A stretch of DNA of 9,050 bases from Bacillota bacterium (GTDB taxonomy: Bacteria; Bacillota; Clostridia; Peptostreptococcales; Anaerovoracaceae): NCBI GenBank assembly GCA_016282655.1, contig JAEELK010000104.1, positions 1-9,050 of the forward strand. Direction: 5' to 3'. The first letter of the stretch is position 1. Every line of letters starts with the position of its first letter. The translations under genes were made by a program, and so were the position numbers. The notes beneath the pieces are model-generated. The model did not search any database. It worked only from the letters and a program-made list of their open reading frames with translations, and was not told where the DNA came from. Below are positions 5,618 to 9,050 of the stretch, piece by piece.

Positions 5618-5673
5618 ACCGCAATACTCTTACACATTTCGCCTAAAATAGAAAAAGCACCGAAGGTGGAAGG

Positions 5674-6564
5674 ATGGATCTGACGCTCGAGCGGATCAAA
5701 TACATCATAGCGGTCGTCCTCTACGGAACGATCGGAATGTTCCTGCGGCAGGTCAGCCTGCCCAGCGAGATCGTCGTGCTCTGCAGGGGAACGCTGGGCG
5801 CGCTCTTCATCTGCGCCTATCTGAAAAGCCGGGGGCGACGCATCGACCGGAGCGCGATCCGGGCGAACCGGTCCTGGCTCCTGCTCTCAGGCGTCTGCCT
5901 GGGGCTGAACTGGATCTTCCTCTTCGCCGCCTACATCCATACGACCGTAGCCATCGCGAGCCTTTGCAACTACATGGCCCCGATCATCGTGGTCCTGATC
6001 GCCCCGCTGGCGCTTCGGGAGCCTTTGGACAAACGGAAGATCCCCTGCGTCTTCGCGGCGTTCATCGGCATCATCCTGGTCTCCGGCTTCTGGAAAGGGG
6101 AGGCGGGCGGTTCCTTCGGCATCCTGATGGGAGCGGCCGCCGCGGCCTGCTTCGTGGTCATCGTCATCTGCAACAGGAAGATGCGGGGCATCAACGCGTA
6201 TGACAAGGCGGTCGTTCAGCTCGCGGTCTCGGCGCTCACGGTCCTTCCGTACGTCCTGATCCGAAACTGCGGCGCCTCCCTGGACTGGAACGCGAGATCC
6301 GTCGTCATCATACTGCTCCTGGGCCTCATCCATACCGGCGCCGCCTATTGCCTCTATTTCAGCGGGATGGCCTCTCTGCCGGTCCAGACCGTCGCCGTCC
6401 TGGGATACCTGGAGCCTGTGGTCGCGGTCCTTTGCTCCGCGCTCCTGCTGCAGGAAAAGATGGGGCTTGCGGGCTGGATCGGTGCGATCCTCGTCCTGGG
6501 CGCGGCCGTGATCGGCGAACGCATGGGCGCGGCGCGGGAGGGCGATCCCGCGCGAAAAGAATAG
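5674..6564 (+). CDS. EamA-family (DMT superfamily) membrane transporter
   Basis: This 296-residue integral membrane protein fits the drug/metabolite transporter superfamily: two homologous EamA halves (about residues 8-135 and 148-283) and roughly ten hydrophobic helices. Seen directly are an early helix YIIAVVLYGTIGMFLRQ, LCRGTLGALFI, the family-typical NYMAPIIVVLIAPLALREPL at the end of the first half, and GYLEPVVAVLCSALLLQEKM at the end of the second, both matching the conserved (L)xPxxxxLxxxxxLxE pattern. The substrate cannot be told; relatives export amino acids or metabolites. AAGGTGG at 5663-5669 supports the start. The C-terminus is short and basic. It marks the return to GC-rich DNA to the right of the toxin-antitoxin segment, and is followed by the rimP promoter. 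Confidence 0.9.
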   Translation: MDLTLERIKYIIAVVLYGTIGMFLRQVSLPSEIVVLCRGTLGALFICAYLKSRGRRIDRSAIRANRSWLLLSGVCLGLNWIFLFAAYIHTTVAIASLCNYMAPIIVVLIAPLALREPLDKRKIPCVFAAFIGIILVSGFWKGEAGGSFGILMGAAAAACFVVIVICNRKMRGINAYDKAVVQLAVSALTVLPYVLIRNCGASLDWNARSVVIILLLGLIHTGAAYCLYFSGMASLPVQTVAVLGYLEPVVAVLCSALLLQEKMGLAGWIGAILVLGAAVIGERMGAAREGDPARKE

Positions 6565-6583
6565 GAAATTGCATACATTTCGC

Positions 6584-6612
6584 TTGCAAGCGGCTGGCGT
6601 TTGTGTTATCGT
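6584..6612 (+). promoter_or_regulatory. Candidate promoter of the rimP-nusA-infB operon
   Basis: TTGCAA (6584-6589) and TATCGT (6607-6612) are separated by 17 bases, and TGT directly before the -10 makes it an extended -10. Each hexamer matches the consensus at four of six positions. The -35 lies at the centre of a perfect 12-base palindrome, CGCTTGCAAGCG (6581-6592), which could be a regulator site. Predicted start near 6619 gives a leader of about 70 bases. Confidence 0.5.
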
Positions 6613-6642
6613 AGGCTTGCAGAAATGCAGATCAGTTATCGC

Positions 6643-6668
6643 AAAGAGTGGGGAAGGCCCCACTCTTT
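6643..6668 (+). promoter_or_regulatory. Leader stem-loop before rimP, possible attenuator
   Basis: AAAGAGTGGGG (6643-6653) pairs perfectly with CCCCACTCTTT (6658-6668), eleven pairs around an AAGG loop. The following CCTTGTTG is only weakly U-rich, so intrinsic termination would be inefficient alone. In Bacillus subtilis the equivalent leader is known to carry a NusA-dependent terminator through which NusA limits its own expression. A weak U-tract with a strong stem is what such a terminator looks like; the regulatory role here is inferred. Confidence 0.65.
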
Positions 6669-6687
6669 CCTTGTTGAAAGGGGAAAA

Positions 6688-7173
6688 ATGGCTAAGGAAA
6701 AGATCACGGAGCGGCTGGCGGAAGCGCTGGCGCCCTTCCTCGCCGAGAACGGCTACTCGCTCTTCCACAGCGAATTCAAGAAGGAAGGCAAAGACCGGGT
6801 CCTCAGGCTCTTCATCGAGTTCGCCTGGGAGCCGGGGCAGGAGAAGCCGGGCTACATCGGCACGGAGGACTGCGAGAAGGTGAGCCGTTACGTCAGCGAT
6901 CTGCTGGATCAGTGGGATCCCATCGAGCAGAACTACACGCTGGAGGTCTCCTCGCCCGGGCTGGAGCGTCCGCTGCGCGGCATGGAGGATTTCCTGCGCT
7001 TCGCCGGAGAGACGGCGGAGATCAGCCTCTACGAGCCGCTGAACGGGAGCAAGCGCCTGCAGGGCGTCATCCTGGCGCCGGAGGACGGAGCGGTCCGTCT
7101 GGAGACGCCGCAGGGCGTGCAGGCCATTCCCTTAGAGAAGATCGCGAAAGCCAAACTGAGCATCGTATTTTGA
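6688..7173 (+). CDS. rimP: Ribosome maturation factor RimP
   Basis: RimP assists assembly of the 30S ribosomal subunit. The protein is 161 residues, normal for the family. The N-terminal domain (about 1-85) contains ALAPFLAENGYSLFHSEF; the best family signature, YTLEVSSPGLERPL, is at residues 83-96; a C-terminal Sm-like domain follows, ending LEKIAKAKLSI. AAGGGG at 6678-6683 supports the start at 6688; in-frame upstream starts (such as 6601) would read through the leader hairpin and are rejected. It is first in the rimP-nusA-ylxR-infB operon, 36 bases from nusA. Confidence 0.97.
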   Translation: MAKEKITERLAEALAPFLAENGYSLFHSEFKKEGKDRVLRLFIEFAWEPGQEKPGYIGTEDCEKVSRYVSDLLDQWDPIEQNYTLEVSSPGLERPLRGMEDFLRFAGETAEISLYEPLNGSKRLQGVILAPEDGAVRLETPQGVQAIPLEKIAKAKLSIVF

Positions 7174-7209
7174 TCGCAGAAAGATCCATATACAGGAGGA
7201 ACAGCAAAG

Positions 7210-8334
7210 ATGAACACAGAATTTCTGGAAGCTCTCGACGACCTGGAAAAGGAAAAAGGCATTTCCAAGGAACTCCTCGTGGAGGCCATCGAGTCCGCTC
7301 TGGTCTCCGCGTATAAGAAGAACTACGGCAACGCCCAGAACGTCCGCGTCTGCATCGATCAGGAGAGCGGCGACATCGACGTTTACCGCCAGAAGGAGAT
7401 CGTGGAGGAGGTCTTCGACCCCCTCATCGAGGTCTCGCTGGAAGAGGCGCAGAGCTACGACCCGAGCTATGAGCTCGGCGACATCGTGGAGTATCAGGTG
7501 ACGCCCAGAGATTTCGGACGCATCGCCGCGCAGACCGCCAAACAGGTGGTGGTGCAGCGCATCCGCGAGGCGGAGAGAGGCATGATCTACGACGATTACG
7601 TCAACCGCCAGGGAGAGATCGTCACCGGCACCATCCAGCGCGTGAGCAATGAGACGGTCTTCGTCAACATGGGCCGCACCGAAGGCATCCTGGCCGTCAC
7701 CGAGCAGGTGCGCGGCGAGAAATATACCGTCAACAGCCGTCTGAAGGTCTATATCATGGACGTGAAGCGGACTACCAAGGGCCCGCAGGTCTACCTGTCC
7801 CGCAGCCATCCCGGCCTGGTGAAGCGGCTCTTCGAGCTGGAAGTGCCGGAGATCCAGGACGGCATCGTGGAGATCCGCAGCGTGGCCAGAGAGGCCGGCT
7901 CCCGCAGCAAGATCGCCGTCTATACGGATGACGAGAACGTGGACCCGGTCGGCGCCTGCGTCGGCGCGCGCGGCTGCCGCGTGCAGGCCGTCGTGGACGA
8001 GCTCTTCGGCGAGAAGATCGACATCATCTGCTGGAGCGACGATCCGGTGGAGATGATCAGCAGCGCGCTGAGCCCCGCCAAGGTGGAGATGGTCCTCCCC
8101 GCGGAAGAAGGCAAGGCGGCTACGGTGGTCGTCCCGGACTACCAGCTCTCCCTGGCCATCGGCAAGGAAGGGCAGAACGTGCGGCTCGCGGCCAAGCTCT
8201 GCGGCTGGAAGATCGACATCAAGAGCCACAGCCAGTATTTTGGAAACGAAGACGAGAACGCCGCCGAAGAAGCGGAGGAGCCCGCGGAAGCGGCTGCCGT
8301 CGCGGAGGCCGCGGCCGACGTCGCAGAAGAATAG
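7210..8334 (+). CDS. nusA: Transcription termination/antitermination protein NusA
   Basis: NusA binds RNA polymerase and RNA and controls pausing, termination and antitermination. The 374-residue protein has the bacterial short form: polymerase-binding N-terminal domain (1 to about 130), an S1 domain (about 135-200, GEIVTGTIQRVSNETVFVNM), KH1 (GxxG at 252-255, VGARG) and KH2 (GxxG at 318-321, IGKEG). It lacks the acidic repeat domains of E. coli NusA, as expected for Bacillota. In KH1 the loop reads CVGARGCRVQ, where the most common form is CVGMRGSRVQ. The last 30 residues (345-374) are a low-complexity Glu/Ala tail (EDENAAEEAEEPAEAAA) without a fold. AGGAGGA at 7194-7200 supports the start. 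Confidence 0.98.
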   Translation: MNTEFLEALDDLEKEKGISKELLVEAIESALVSAYKKNYGNAQNVRVCIDQESGDIDVYRQKEIVEEVFDPLIEVSLEEAQSYDPSYELGDIVEYQVTPRDFGRIAAQTAKQVVVQRIREAERGMIYDDYVNRQGEIVTGTIQRVSNETVFVNMGRTEGILAVTEQVRGEKYTVNSRLKVYIMDVKRTTKGPQVYLSRSHPGLVKRLFELEVPEIQDGIVEIRSVAREAGSRSKIAVYTDDENVDPVGACVGARGCRVQAVVDELFGEKIDIICWSDDPVEMISSALSPAKVEMVLPAEEGKAATVVVPDYQLSLAIGKEGQNVRLAAKLCGWKIDIKSHSQYFGNEDENAAEEAEEPAEAAAVAEAAADVAEE

Positions 8335-8358
8335 ATCGCAAGGATCCGAGGTCTTGCC

Positions 8359-8634
8359 ATGAAGACGAAAAAGATCCCCATGCGCCGCTGCATCGGCTGC
8401 ATGGAATCCAAACCGAAGAAGGACCTGGTCCGTCTGGTGCTGAACGAGGAAGGGACGCTGCTGCTGGATCCCAGCGGCAGGGCGAACGGCAGGGGCGCGT
8501 ATCTCTGCCCGGATCCGGCCTGCTTCGCGGCGGCCCGCAAGAGAAAGGCTTTTGCGCGCTGTTTCGAGGCGAAGATCAGCGACGAGGCGCTGGATCGGCT
8601 TGCGGAGGAATTTGATAAGGAGGTGTGCTCATGA
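8359..8634 (+). CDS. ylxR: YlxR family (DUF448) RNA-binding protein
   Basis: YlxR is a small nucleic-acid-binding protein nearly always encoded in the nusA-infB operon; the B. subtilis homologue (RnpM) has been reported to bind the RNase P RNA. The 91-residue protein carries MRRCIGCMESKPKKDLVRLV (C11, C14), then DPSGRANGRGAYLC at 36-49 and CPDPACF (C49, C54), and KRKAFARCF. The GRGAYLC motif and basic patches are the family signature. GAGGT (8348-8352) is the binding site. The stop overlaps the infB start as ATGA (8631-8634), so the usual ylxQ gene (an L7Ae-type protein) is absent between them. Confidence 0.96.
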   Translation: MKTKKIPMRRCIGCMESKPKKDLVRLVLNEEGTLLLDPSGRANGRGAYLCPDPACFAAARKRKAFARCFEAKISDEALDRLAEEFDKEVCS

Positions 8635-9050
8635 GCGGTGAAAAAGTGAAGGTGCACGAACTGGCGAAAGAACTGAATATGACGAGCGCGGAACTGGTGG
8701 AGAAACTCGGTTCCATGGGCTATGCAGTGAAGAATCATATGAGTACCCTTTCCGAGATGGAAGCGAAGGCGGCGAAGAACGCCATCCTTTACAGCGCGGC
8801 AAAGGCGGAGACGAAGATCGTAAAGGCCGCGCCGAAGGCTGCGAAGAACGCGGTGCAGGAGGAAGTCCGGGTGGTCAAGAAGGCTGCCGTGACGCAGCAG
8901 CGGCCGCAGGAACGCGGCACGGGCGGACGGCGCGCGGACGCGGCGCGGAGCGCCGCGTCGGGCGAGAGCATCCCCGCCTACCCCGGCATCCGCCCGCCGG
9001 AGGGCCGCCCCATGCCGAAGGCCTCCCCGCGCGCCGCGGAGGGCGCTCCC
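8631..9050 (+). CDS. infB: Translation initiation factor IF-2, 5' part
   Basis: IF-2 is the GTPase that brings initiator fMet-tRNA to the 30S subunit and promotes subunit joining. Only the first 140 codons are present; the gene runs off the window, so the GTP-binding and tRNA-binding domains are not seen. Residues 5-40 (KVKVHELAKELNMTSAELVE, then KLGSMGYAVKNHMSTL) are the IF2_N domain typical of bacterial IF-2. After that comes a long Ala/Lys/Arg/Pro-rich linker (AAKAETKIVKAAPKAAKN onward), which in the family is disordered and variable. AAGGAGGT at 8617-8624 supports the start, and the ATGA overlap with ylxR implies coupling. The frame is open to the window end. Confidence 0.96.
   Translation, partial: MSGEKVKVHELAKELNMTSAELVEKLGSMGYAVKNHMSTLSEMEAKAAKNAILYSAAKAETKIVKAAPKAAKNAVQEEVRVVKKAAVTQQRPQERGTGGRRADAARSAASGESIPAYPGIRPPEGRPMPKASPRAAEGAP

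Larger units (their letters stand above)
4717..5650. other. AT-rich accessory segment (toxin-antitoxin island)
   Basis: This segment differs sharply in composition from both sides. Counted 60-base lines give 43% G+C (4801-4860), 32% (5341-5400) and 38% (5461-5520), against 70% in ackA (3601-3660). It holds a toxin-antitoxin pair and a probable antitoxin remnant, and no core gene. I see no transposase, integrase, tRNA end or clear flanking direct repeat, so how it arrived cannot be told. The borders are approximate: the left is the rpmF terminator, the right is just before the EamA-family gene. Confidence 0.7.

Noticed and set aside
5618..5673. TAAAAT (5644-5649) as a -10 for the EamA-family gene
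   Set aside because: No acceptable -35 at 16-18 bases upstream, and the region is AT-rich so such hexamers are expected.
5887..6768. Minus-strand open frame crossing the EamA-family gene and the rimP promoter
   Set aside because: Low-complexity Arg/Asp-rich translation, covering a promoter and hairpin on the other strand; no family motif.
7132..8229. Minus-strand open frame opposite nusA
   Set aside because: Its Asp/His/Leu-rich translation is what reverse-complemented GC-rich coding sequence gives, and nusA is certain.
1..9050. CRISPR arrays, tRNA or rRNA genes, insertion sequences
   Set aside because: No regularly spaced repeats, tRNA-like cloverleaf or transposase sequence was seen on reading both strands.

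Overview
The window looks like a GC-rich chromosome segment from a member of the Bacillota, most likely class Clostridia. Three things point there: the gene order coaD / tmcAL / ackA / rpmF and rimP-nusA-ylxR-infB, the strong AAGGAGG ribosome binding sites, and the protein sequences themselves (ylxR, the tmcAL family, a zinc-ribbon bL32). All recognised genes are on the + strand. I cannot name a genus.

Positions 1-2951 carry a compact housekeeping run: the 3' end of rsmD (16S rRNA methyltransferase), coaD (CoA synthesis) overlapping it by ATGA, a coiled-coil protein of unknown role, an intrinsic terminator, tmcAL (tRNA-Met wobble cytidine acetylation) and a 62-residue membrane protein whose start lies inside tmcAL. 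Positions 3011-4676 hold ackA (acetate kinase), then a separate transcription unit driven by a perfect consensus promoter: a leader hairpin, rpmF (ribosomal protein bL32) and a previously easy-to-miss 47-residue membrane protein, closed by a UUCG-loop terminator.

Positions about 4717-5650 are different in character: AT-rich (sampled 60-base lines give 32-43% G+C, against 70% in ackA). They carry a complete RelB/DinJ-YafQ type II toxin-antitoxin pair behind a perfect 17-bp palindrome, followed by what looks like the 3' remnant of a DarT1-associated NADAR antitoxin. I read this as an acquired, partly decayed toxin-antitoxin island between two housekeeping operons. It is the most interesting part of the window.

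Positions 5674-9050 return to GC-rich core DNA: an EamA/DMT-type membrane transporter, then the translation/transcription operon rimP-nusA-ylxR-infB (infB runs off the end), preceded by a plausible promoter and an 11-bp leader hairpin that may mediate NusA attenuation. The usual ylxQ gene is absent between ylxR and infB, and the usual DUF177 (yceD) gene is absent between ackA and rpmF.
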